DNA of 64,000 nt, from assembly GCA_037953625.1 (NCBI GenBank), contig CM075653.1, positions 94,963,639 to 95,027,638 on the forward strand. Direction: 5' to 3'. Below, one piece after another: positions 55,225-64,000 of the stretch. How positions within the stretch are numbered: position 1 is the first letter of the stretch; each line of letters opens with the position of its first letter. The position numbers and the translations under genes were made by a program. Under the pieces are notes generated by a model that saw nothing but the letters and a program-made list of their open reading frames with translations, did not search any database and was not told the origin of the DNA. The stretch comes from Crotalaria pallida (Eukaryota; Streptophyta; Magnoliopsida; Fabales; Fabaceae).

Positions 55225-57092
55225 AATAGATGCAAAAACAAGATTCTAATGGCTTCTAATCTAGCTACGGGAGCATATGTTTCATCATAGCCTATACCCT
55301 CTTCTTGACTATAACCCTTAGCTACCAACCTAGCCTTATTCCTAACAATAATACCCGACTCATCTAGTTTATTTCTATAAACCCAACGAGTACCAATTTT
55401 AGGACGGTCATCGGGTTTTGGCACAAGCTCCCAAACTCTGTTTCTTTCAAATTGGTTTAACTCTTCTTGCTTGGCCATAACCCAATGTTCGTCTTGAAGT
55501 GCCTCATTAATATTCTTAGGTTCTAGTTGTGAAACAAATGCAACATAATAACAAAAGTTATTTAAAGTGCTTTGGGTTACCACTCCCTTAGCAATGTCAC
55601 CTAGAATATTAGAGACTGGGTGATTTTTGTTCGTTTTCCAAGAAATTGGTAGATCGGTATGCGGCACTTGTGCTAAGTCCTTTTCTTGTGTTTGCATTTC
55701 TCCGTTCTCAACTTGATTCTCTACTTCTTGTTGTTGTATTGGCTGCTCATGATCCATGAATGTACCTACATCCTCATCATCACAAGAAACAACACACTCT
55801 CCTTTCGGAGATTGATCAAACACGACATGAACTGATTCTTCTACGGTTAAGGTTCTTTTATTAAAAATACGATAAGCCTTGCTATGAGTTGAATATCCAA
55901 TGAAAATACCTTCGTCGGCTTTTGAGTCAAATTTGCCAACCGGGTTCTTACCATTATTTAAAACAAACACCTTACAGCCAAAAACATGAAAATAAGAAAT
56001 ATTTGGCTTTCGCCCTTTTAACAACTCATAAGGTGTTTTATTTAAATGCGGACGAATAAGAACCCTATTAATGACATAACACGCAGTATTAACCGCATCA
56101 GCCCAAAAGTAAGAGGGAACTTTAGATTCCTTAAGCATAGTCCTTGCAAGTTCCTCTAAAACTCTATTTTTCCTTTCTACAACTCTGTTTTGTTCCGGAG
56201 TCCTAGGGGCTGAAAATTGATGACTTATTCCATATTTTTCACAAAACGCATCAAACTTTGAGTTTTCAAACTCACCACCGTGATCACTTCTAATAGACAC
56301 AATTTTCAAATTTAATTGATTTTGGATGAGTTTGGCAAACTTTTTAAAACTTTTATAAGTGTCACTTTTGGCGGATAAGAACAATGTCCATGTGAATCGA
56401 GTAAAGTCATCTACCATAACAAAGCCGTAGTAATTACCACCTAAACTCCGAACTTGTGATGGGCCAAACAAATCCATGTGGATTAACTCCAATGGCTTTG
56501 TTGTGCTTACCACATTTTTGGGTTTAAAAGAGTTTTTAACTTGCTTGCATTTTTGACATGAGTCACAAACACTATCAAGTTTAAAATTAAGTTTAGGTAA
56601 GCCAATCACTAAGTCCTTGCGTAGTAGTTTATTTAATTGATTCACATTTACATGAGCAATGCGCCGATGCCAAAGTCGAACCTCATCATCAAAAGATTTA
56701 AAACATGTTGAAAACAATGGGGTTATCTCATCTAAATCAATTAAATAGGTGTTATTAGAGCGTCGACCTACGAACTTAACATTATCATCAATACAACTCT
56801 TAATAAAACAAAATTCCGAAGTAAAGGTCACATTGTTGCCCATATCACATAGTTGACTTATACTAAGCAAGTTGTGTTCTAAGCCTTCTACGTATAGGAC
56901 ATTTTCAATGATAAGGTTAGATACGTTACCAATCTTACCCACTCCTAGAATTTTGCCTTTGTTGTTGTCGCCATAGGTGACATGACCACCTCCTTTGTTG
57001 ATAAGTTCGATGAAATGCGATTTGTCCCCCGTCATATGCCTCGAACATCCACTATCCAAGTACCATCTACGCTCCTTTGTTCGAAGGCACAT
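55221..57092 (-). pseudogene. pol: Sirevirus protease, integrase and start of reverse transcriptase
   Basis: A 623-codon open piece. Copia protease motif LDSGCSRHMTG (about 57060), gag-pre-integrase region, integrase HHCC finger ending CDSCQKCKQ (about 56690-56540), catalytic Asp in HMDLFGP, a second in RSDHGGEFEN, Glu in ERKNRVLEEL, then the reverse transcriptase start (WVYRNKLDESG, RLVAKGYSQ). It ends in a frameshift at about 55230, and the next piece continues in a different frame. A frameshift also separates it from gag at about 57100. Confidence 0.9.
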
Positions 57093-57093
57093 C

Positions 57094-58021
57094 TACAAAA
57101 CAATGTTATTTACTTGTTTTAGGTACCCAAGTTATCTTGGATCCTTTGATGTTAGTTTGGGGTGATGTCCCCTTCACAATCCACACATATTTTCCACTTG
57201 GTATACCAAAATTCTTAATATTGCATTTATTTGAAGTATGCCCAAAAATCCCACAATAATGGCAAGTTGGAGTTTTTGAAAAATCAATTTTAGAGAATGT
57301 ACCAACTTTGCGAAAATTTCGATTTTTGGGTTTGGTATAACCAAGTCCGGTTCTATTACTATTATTCCTTTGATTAGAAAGCAAATTATCCAAACAAGTA
57401 TCTCCTCTTGTGAGCCTTGCAATACTATTATTCCTTAGACTCCATGATAGCAGTGACTTTAGGTTGTCATTTCCTGCTAAGACATCTCATCACTTTATTA
57501 ACAACTTCACCATTAGTTAGAACTTTGCCAAGAGCAGAAAGATGATTAATGATATGTGTAAAGCCCTTTTGCATGTCGCTTATGGTTTCATTTGGCAACA
57601 TGAGAAAGAGCTCACACTCATGCATAAGTGTGTTCAACCTAGCCCTTCTAACCTCATTAGTGCCCTCATGTGAGACTTGTAGTGTGTCCTACATTTGTTT
57701 AGCATTTATGCATTGTGATACTCTAAAGAATTCATCATAAGAAAGCGCCGAAGTGATGATGTTTTTGGCTTTTAAATCATATTGAACTTTCTTTTTATCA
57801 TCATCATTCCAGCTAGATTTTGGTTTTAAAGCAACAGTGTCATTTACTTTTGTTTCCGGAATAAAAGGCCCATTCTCAATGGCATTCCAAATTTCTATAT
57901 CAATAGCTTCTATAAAAAATTTCATTCAGACATTCCAATAAGCGTAGCCCTCACCATTAAATAGTGGAGGACGATTAATGGAAGCTCCTTCACCTCCAAA
58001 AGGATTAAAATTTGAGCCCAT
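57094..58021 (-). pseudogene. gag: Sirevirus gag (UBN2-type), broken
   Basis: ATG at 58021 (MGSNFNPFGGEGASIN) shortly after the primer site. A TGA (about 57928) replaces an Arg codon; the next piece (57925-57689) has KFFIEAIDIEIWNAIENG, typical of the copia gag called UBN2/DUF4219. Further stops lie at two tryptophan codons (TAG near 57690, TGA near 57470) and beyond. The zinc knuckle CHYCGIFGHTSNKC is at about 57270-57230 in the piece 57393-57106. It is inactive. Confidence 0.82.
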
Positions 58022-58080
58022 GATTTCCAAAAATCGGATCTTTGCGAAAAAGCGTTTTAATGCTCGGATCTTTCGACCGA

Positions 58081-58092
58081 GCTCTGATACCA
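58081..58092 (-). other. Sirevirus primer-binding site
   Basis: Minus-strand TGGTATCAGAGC, 2 bases after the 5' LTR: an exact initiator tRNA-Met site. Confidence 0.92.
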
Positions 58093-58094
58093 CT

Positions 58095-59623
58095 TGTTGG
58101 AAACCAACAAGTGGCTCAAAATGTACTAGAGGGGGGGTGAATAGTATTTTGAAGCCTCAATATAAACTTTTCGATTGCTAGTGAGAATGGTTTTCAAAAA
58201 ACAAGTTTTCTAACAAAATTTGTACTGTTTAATCGATTAATCTCAGGCTTAATCGATTAATGCCAGAAGATCACTTAAGAATTAATCGATTAACTGGGTG
58301 TTACTCGATTAAGACCTGAATGATGCTCTAAAACTAATCGATTAATCAAACTTTTAATCGATTAACTCGTGTTAAATTTGACATAAAATCAGCCTTATTC
58401 AGAATTCAATAGATATTACAATCCAATGATGCAATAACAAATGTTAAATGAATCAATGAACAAAACTACGTAAATTTACCAAATCAATTTAAGTTGATTA
58501 TCTAGAAATTGTAACAACCCCAAAATTAACCTAATTAATTGGTTTGTTCTTAGTTCATGAAAAGCTTAAAGAAGGAAAACAAAGGAGACAAGATTTTTAT
58601 CCTGGTTCACTCTCCAACCACTTGAGAGCTACATCCAGTCCCCTCTACCAAAGATAGAGAGTTTCTACTAGATACACAATTGTTAGATTTACAATGGTTA
58701 AAGATGCAGCTCACTCTAGCTCTCCTATCTTAACCCTTCCAAGAGAGTACCAATTCTCTTGAAATCTACCCAATTGTTTCTTGTATCTTGTCTTCTTGAA
58801 TTGTTGAAGGATGCTCTTCACACAATTCTTTTCCTCTTGCTTTGACATGCTCAAAGACTTCCAAGGTGTGAATTCTTCACTTGTTGTTGTTGAATGCTTG
58901 AAGTTACAACCTCTTGTTGTAGAATGATTAAACAAAATACTAAGCTCTAGAAACTATATCTCAATGTTGCTAAGAATCTTGAATGATTAAAAGTGAAGAA
59001 GATTGAAAGATTCTAAGATCTTGATAGAACACTTTGAAAATTGTAATAGCTCTCTGTAAGATTGTGAAAGAATGAATCTCTATATAAAAATATGAAAGTG
59101 AAAGTAACCTTGTCAAAGTAGTAATGAAAAGCTTTTAAACAAAATTAATTTTTCTGTTACAACAGTAATTAATCGATTAATATGCTAGCCACTAATCGAT
59201 TAACCTTACAACAGTAATTAATCGATTAATGTGCAAGCCACTAATCGATTAACCTTTGTTAAGCAATCAGTGTTGTACAGTTATAACGTGTTAATTGATT
59301 AAGCCCTATCGTGCTAATCGATTAACCACTGTAAAAAGTGATTAAAAATTTGCTTTTCAATTTTACTTGGATTCAAACTTTCATTAGAGCTATTTTCTAT
59401 CAAGTTAATCTTTCTACTTCACTATTTAATCAATCAATATTAAATCCTAATTTGAGATTCCTAAGCTACCACCCACTCTCATGAAATAGAAAATAAAATA
59501 TTACATTTCATTCAAAAATAAAACATAAACTTAATCTAATTCTTCATGAGTGGTGCTTGACTTGTTGTTGAATGTTGTTGCTTGACTTTGGTTTGTTAGC
59601 ATCAAAACATCATCAAATCTACA
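58095..59623 (-). repeat. Sirevirus 5' LTR (1529 bp)
   Basis: TGTTGGAAACC (58095) to AAATCTACA (59623). Near-identical to 31796-33272 but longer, mainly by one 48 bp palindrome-pair unit (cluster I, 59167-59325). Cluster II is at 58229-58368. A TATA-like TATATAG lies at about 59086-59080 on the minus strand. Confidence 0.92.
59167..59325. repeat. Palindrome cluster I of the Sirevirus 5' LTR (expanded)
   Basis: Six TTAATCGATTAA-type sites where the 3' LTR has four. The extra pair is a tandem copy of the unit ending CCACTAATCGATTAACCTT. Confidence 0.88.
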
Positions 59624-60488
59624 GCCTCCATGTGCCGCAGCTTCTCATTTTCTTTGTCTCATTCCGAGTGGGTGCCTCCAAGGATCCGAGCACCGAGGTC
59701 CTAACGGCCAATATGAATTCGCCGTTGGATATGGAGAAAAGGATTTTAGGAAGCTGGCTCTCACAGGTTGTTCGGCGCCCAGGCGCACTATACCTCCCGC
59801 CCAGGTACGCTGGTCGGCTTTGTGGTGCGAAAGTGCACCTCATTTGGGGGCAAATCCAGAAATTCCACCTTGGCACTCATTTTAAGCCACACAATCACCA
59901 AGCTTCTTAGAGAAGCTTTCCATGTCAACCACACAGTTTCCTCGTACAACAAAAACAAAGCAAGATACAACAACAACAGACACTACGCATTATTCTTCTT
60001 CTTCTCTTCGCATGCCCTAAGAAACCAAAATTAAACCACCACCATCATCAACTACGTTTGTCATAATCATCATCATCATCATCGAGCATCTTCCTTCTCT
60101 TTATTTTGGGTGGTGACCCTATCTCCTTCAAGCTTCATCACCATTCCTCTCCTCGGTTCTCTCCTTCTCCTCTTATCTAGTAAGAGGCTAGGTGAGTTGT
60201 TCAAGCTTCTTCCTTGTCTTTGCTCCTTGAAACCGAGGCCACCATTATTTCTAGTAGTTGTTATCTCTTTTGTTTCTTAAAGGGAGTAATAGTTTCTCTC
60301 TCTCTTGATTGTCTCTCTCTTTCAAGGAAAGGTGGTGAAACAATCAACCACATATTATTTGGGCTCCACGTTATTTCCCGACTCGCTTTACTGCCGCTCC
60401 ATCTTGTTGTCATGCTCGGCTCATTCGGCTCTACATTTTAAAGCGTTAAAAAGCAAGGGTTTAGTATTTCTGTCTATACTTGGTTGAG

Positions 60489-61667
60489 GTAAGAGGGGGC
60501 GTTACCTTAGCTTAGGAGATGTATTTCTAGAGAATGTATAGTGATGATAAAGATTGGTTGATTCTGTATGTTAAGGAACCATAGGGTAACTAGTAATAAT
60601 AAAAGATAACAATTTAAGGAAAAGAATAGAAAACCCTCCTTTGAATATGGATGTTTTATATGCATGTTGTGATTAGTGATTGTTGATATTTGATATTTTA
60701 TGGAAATATGTTTATGTTGGACAGTGCTTTAAATTAAAAATGAATATGCGAACTGGAGTGAAACCTAAGGTGTTGTTATTAAGTTAGTTGAGTAAACCCC
60801 TATGAGACGGAGTAGAATGGAAAAGGAAAGTGAATTAATGTAAAATGTAAACGAGAAGAAATAGGATTGAATAAACTGAAATAAAACAAAGAACGAGAAT
60901 GTGATAAAAGATTGAATTAAAAAGATGAAGTATGATTGAATAATGAGAATAAAGAAAAGAAAGAGAATGTGTTAAAGACTAAAGGAATTGGGTATGCGAA
61001 TGCTATACCAAGTAAGTACGCCCCACTGGGTGCATTGGTTGCGTAAGCCGCACGATTTAATGGCGTGTGCAGCGGTAAGACGCCCAACTCATGGAGTTGT
61101 ACGCAGTGGTGGGTTCGCAGTACTATGATAAGACATGCAAATACGATTATGGATGTCAGGCCAAGTAACTACGCCCCGCTGGGTGCATTGGTTGCGTAAG
61201 CCACACGATTTAATGGTGTGTGCAGTGGTAAGACGCCCAACTCAGGGAGTTGTGCGCAGTGGTGGGTCCATAGTATCCTAATTATGGTTTTGCGGATGTT
61301 AGGAAAAGTAAGTATGCCCCACTGGGTGCATTGGTTGCATAAGCCGCATGATGTAATGACATGCGTAGCGGTAAGACGCCCAATTTAGGGAGTTGTGCTC
61401 AGTGGTGAGTTCGCAAAGACCCAAAGAGTAAAAGATACGAAGCACAAAGAAAAGAAAGATATAATAGAAAAGAATCGAAAAAGTAAAAGAAAGATGAATG
61501 AATGAAAATGAAATGGTAAGTGTTGTGATTGGAATAAATGGGATTGAATTGTCTGATATTTATGTGGTTAACTCCTTATTTGTCTGTGACTTAGTTATTA
61601 TTATGCCTATTTAGATTTCATTTGCTAAGTTTTGTGTAATACTCACCTCCTAACTGTTTTTACATAG
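60489..61667 (+). other. Putative leader intron inside TE3 LTR
   Basis: GGTTGAG|GTAAGAGG to TTTTTACATAG|GTTC, 1179 bp. It corresponds to 5549-6429 in TE1 and 38627-40374 in the solo LTR. Confidence 0.6.
61011..61406. repeat. Three hairpin-rich units of about 147 bp in TE3 LTR
   Basis: Units begin near 61011, 61160 and 61305, each with ACGCCCCACTGGGTGC or a variant, GCATTGGTTGCGTAAGCC and CAACTC..GGAGTTG (an inverted repeat). The second and third copies have point changes. The position in the LTR intron matches the arrays in TE1 and the solo LTR. Confidence 0.85.
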
Positions 61668-61710
61668 GTTCAGAGATTGAATTAGCACCATCCCCGGTCG
61701 AGCAGGAGCG

Positions 61711-61729
61711 CTCTCCCTCACAGGGAGAG
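61711..61729 (+). other. Conserved stem-loop after the acceptor (TE3)
   Basis: CTCTCCCT, CAC, AGGGAGAG; same place and same stem as in TE1 and the solo LTR. Confidence 0.7.
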
Positions 61730-62203
61730 TGGTTCGTAGTAGACTGTTTGTTTAGGTTGGGGTCTTGGGCCGGTTTGAGTCTCAGTTATATTGATGGGTA
61801 CTTTGTGCAACTTACGCGTGAATATTTTGATGTAGATATTACGCAGGGTCGGCCCAGACTGTGTCCTTTGGGTTTGGGGTTATTTTGGGAGATATACCTA
61901 TTTTCACATACTTGCTATATTTATCTGCTTATGCATTGACAGGGTGTATGTTGTGACATTGTATCATGTGGCATGATATGGTCGGGTATGATGCGATATG
62001 ATATGGTATGACTGATGATTGTCTGGTGTTATTTGGAATATTATTAACAAGTTAAACAGGGAAAAGATAAATTTTGGAATGTCCATAAAACAGAGGAAAC
62101 TCCGCCGAATTTTATAGAGATTTTCATAACAAGCTTATGTTTAAAATGAAATTTTTAAGTTGCTAATTTTAATTAACGGATTAAAAGTTAGGATGTCACA
62201 TTT

Positions 62204-62215
62204 TGGTATCATAGC
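62204..62215 (+). other. TE3 primer-binding site (degenerate)
   Basis: TGGTATCATAGC, 3 bases after the LTR; one base away from the tRNA-Met site TGGTATCAGAGC. Confidence 0.75.
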
Positions 62216-62375
62216 AATTACGCTCGGCCTTGGAGTGTGGACTCACCACTCCAGTGGTTACTCACCAACGAGTAACCGATGTGTATAGTTAAGTGTCTAA
62301 GTAAATTAGTAGGATGCATATGTAATTTTTTACTGGTACAAGTATTAACTGACTATCCCTCCATGACTAAACAAT

Positions 62376-64000
62376 ATGGCTGGGAGACGTGCTAAGAATG
62401 ACAGGATGGCTGCTATTTTGGAAAATCTGATTCAGATGAATCAGAACTAGGCCGAGAATGTTGTAGCAGCTGCAGCAACAGCAGCAGTAGCAGCATTTAA
62501 TCCTCCACCACCAACTCCTGTAGTGATCGATTGGTTAGCTAGGTTCAGGAAAAGCGAACCGCCCAGGTTCGAAGGAGGATACAATCCGGATGGGGCACAA
62601 AAATGGCTCCAAGAAATTGAGAAGATCCTTTGATCCCTACAGCCACTTGCCGATCACAGAGTTCGACTGGCTGAATATGTGTTGACCAGTGAGGCTGAGC
62701 ACTGGTGGGAGCAACAATGGAGGGGCTTGGAAGCAGCAGACCAGGATATTACATGGGATCTAATCAAGATCCGTTTTCTTGGCAAGTACTTTCCTGAGGA
62801 TGTGAGAAGAGAAAAGGAGATTGCTTTTCTCAAGCTGGAGCAAGGAAACTTGAGTGTCGGGGAATATGCGGCATAGTTTGAGGACTTGATCCGTTATTCT
62901 AGCGGCTACAAGGATGCGGACGAACGCGCTAAATGCTGCAAGTTTGAGTCTGGTCTCCGCACAAAAATAAGACTTGCTTTTGAGTACCAGAATATTGCTA
63001 ATATCTCTCAGTTTGTGAATATGACAAGCACTTATGAGAAGGGACTCAAGCAGGACTTAGCTGAAGAGAGGAGCAAAGCAGCACAGAAATCGGTTGGTCC
63101 CATTAGGGGCAAGGGCCCAGTGCAGAGGTCAGGTCCTTATCCCAATCCTAGAGCAGCAGCTCCTATGGCGACAGGACAGAGTGTGCCCCCATCAGGCCCT
63201 ATATCACCATGTTCTACTTGTGGGAGGCTACATCGTGGTATTTGTTGGTCTAGGGATCATCACAGGAGAGAAGGTCTTTGCTTCTTCTGCCGACAGCCTG
63301 GGCACTATGCTTCTAATTGTCCTAAAAACTCACTTAAGAAGGAAGGGAATTAAACTCGGGCATAGCGAGTAGGTGGTAGCCAACCCATTCAACAGGGCAA
63401 GGTCTATACTATGGATGGAGAGGAGGTGGAGGCGTCTGACGAGCTCATCAGAGGTACATGTATTATTAATGATATTTCTTGTGGGGTACTTTTTGATTGC
63501 GATGCTTCCCATTCTTTCATCTCTCTTAGTTGCATGAAGAAGCTAGGTCTATCATCTGTTGAGATGTCATTCCAATTATTTGTTTAAACTCCAACTAGCT
63601 CTTCTGTTATTACATCTCAAATGTGTCTTAATTGCCCTCTTCGGGTACTGGAGCGGAACTTCACAGTGAATCTTATTTGCCTTCCCTTAACTAATATGGA
63701 TATCATCCTGGGCATGGATTGTATGTCTACCTATCATGTCTTGATCGATTGTAAGAAGAAATCTGTTGTCTTTAATTCTCCATCTTTTGTTGCTATAGAA
63801 GTTAATGAAGAGGCTGATGTGAGCAGAATTCCAGTAGTCAAGGAATTTCTAGAAGTCTTTCCTGAGGAGATTCTGGGACTACCACCTCACCGGGAAGTTG
63901 AGTTTAGTATTGATCTGGTTCGTGGAGCAGGACCAGTTTCCATAGCTCCGTACATGATACCGAGTTAGTAGAGTTAAAGAAACAGTTGGATGAGTTATTG
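62376..64000 (+). pseudogene. gag-pro: TE3 gag-protease, many stops, runs off window
   Basis: ATG at 62376 (MAGRRAKNDRMAAILENL). Same-frame stops at 62448 (CAG to TAG), 62631 (TGA), 62874 (CAG to TAG), 63351 and 63369, and one near 63585. Between them are the gag core (AEHWWEQ, KYFPEDVRREKEIAFLKLEQ), the knuckle CFFCRQPGHYASNC (about 63270-63311), and the protease, where the catalytic motif reads FDCDASHSF: the Gly of D-C-G-A is Asp, which should kill activity. ILGMDC follows. After SIAPYM a short deletion shifts the frame just before the window ends. The nearest relative here is TE1. Confidence 0.88.

Larger units (their letters stand above)
31796..59623 (-). mobile_element. Sirevirus-type Ty1/copia element with env-like ORF
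   Basis: Minus-strand order: 5' LTR 59623-58095, primer site, gag, protease-integrase-reverse transcriptase-RNase H, an internal promoter-like region, an env-like ORF, polypurine tract, 3' LTR 33272-31796. GCCTC flanks both ends (31791-31795 and 59624-59628). Integrase before reverse transcriptase marks it as copia. The env-like ORF after pol, the AAAAAGGGGGAG tract and the TGTAGATT LTR start fit the SIRE1/Sirevirus group. The LARD element inserted in the env-like ORF. The LTRs differ by roughly twenty point changes plus one 48 bp unit, by eye. Confidence 0.9.
59629..62200 (+). repeat. TE3 5' LTR, right part
   Basis: Continues 31795 after the Sirevirus. GGCGCCCAGGCGC palindrome (about 59775), donor GAG|GTAAGAG (intron from 60489), hairpin array (61011-61406), acceptor ACATAG (ends 61667), stem-loop (61711-61729), end GGATGTCACA. 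The 59629-60480 stretch is inferred U3 and leader; no gene is seen. Confidence 0.85.
31209..64000 (+). mobile_element. TE3: gypsy element, 5' LTR split by a Sirevirus
   Basis: The 5' LTR begins TGTAACATCC at 31209, is interrupted at 31796-59623, resumes at 59629 (after the second GCCTC) and ends GGATGTCACA at 62200. A tRNA-Met-like primer site and a decayed gag-pol follow and run off the window. LTR parts match TE1 in order: GGCGCCCAGGCGC palindrome, donor, hairpin array, acceptor, stem-loop. Gag and protease resemble TE1 closely, so TE1 and TE3 are related Tekay-like families. Confidence 0.85.

Noticed and set aside
31209..64000. Integrated pararetrovirus (caulimovirid) as the source of reverse transcriptase
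   Set aside because: All reverse transcriptase regions are accompanied by integrase, LTRs and target duplications, which caulimovirids lack.

Overview
The window is plant nuclear DNA made almost entirely of nested LTR retrotransposons. I see no ordinary host gene, rRNA, tRNA gene or CRISPR array. The evidence is: Ty3/gypsy polyproteins with a degenerate C-terminal chromodomain (Tekay/Del-type chromoviruses), a Ty1/copia element with a Sirevirus layout (long pol, then a separate env-like ORF, then a purine tract and a TGTAGATT... LTR), primer-binding sites matching initiator tRNA-Met, and a hAT-like non-autonomous element. Env-bearing Sireviruses and Tekay elements with multi-kilobase LTRs are common in legumes, so a legume is my best guess; the species is not provable from this window.

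Layout. TE1 (1-6925, +) is a Tekay-like gypsy element with a gag-pol carrying two stops and a 2.5 kb 3' LTR. It sits inside the 3' LTR of TE2 (6926-17726, -), a decayed gypsy element with 3.6 kb LTRs. TE2 interrupts LTR-D (17727-18404), which abuts remnant H (18405-18968 and 24738-24793). H is itself split by a 5.8 kb solo LTR, E (18969-24732, TSD AATGT). H abuts LTR-G (24794-28278, -), which contains a hAT-like element (27078-27940). G abuts LTR-I (28279-31208, -), a diverged relative of the TE2 LTR. TE3 (31209 to beyond 64000, +) is a third gypsy element. Its 5' LTR is split by a Sirevirus (31796-59623, -, TSD GCCTC). The Sirevirus env-like ORF is split by a non-autonomous element, LARD (34072-52407, +, TSD CATTG). 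The LARD 5' LTR carries a solo Tekay LTR (37854-40833, TSD AGTGA), and its 3' LTR carries the 3' end of a second Sirevirus (49190-52080).

The coding regions are the usual retrotransposon set (gag, protease, reverse transcriptase, RNase H, integrase, chromodomain or env-like), all broken. The unexpected content is in the LTRs. (1) A 156-157 aa ORF lies inside the LTRs of TE2 and LTR-I, with mostly synonymous changes between copies, a conserved splice acceptor just before its ATG and a conserved upstream donor. (2) Most LTR families carry pairs or clusters of short perfect palindromes near or upstream of the promoter. The palindrome sequence is family-specific (ACCGGT, ATCGAT, CTCGAG or GCGCC-type), both halves change together, and half-and-half intermediates exist. 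(3) The same palindrome cluster plus a TATA box stands in front of the Sirevirus env-like ORF, which looks like an internal promoter. (4) Several LTRs have a conserved splice donor and acceptor bracketing a family-specific array of hairpin units, that is, a leader intron inside the LTR.

All comparisons were made by eye on the given sequence; no alignment or database search was run.
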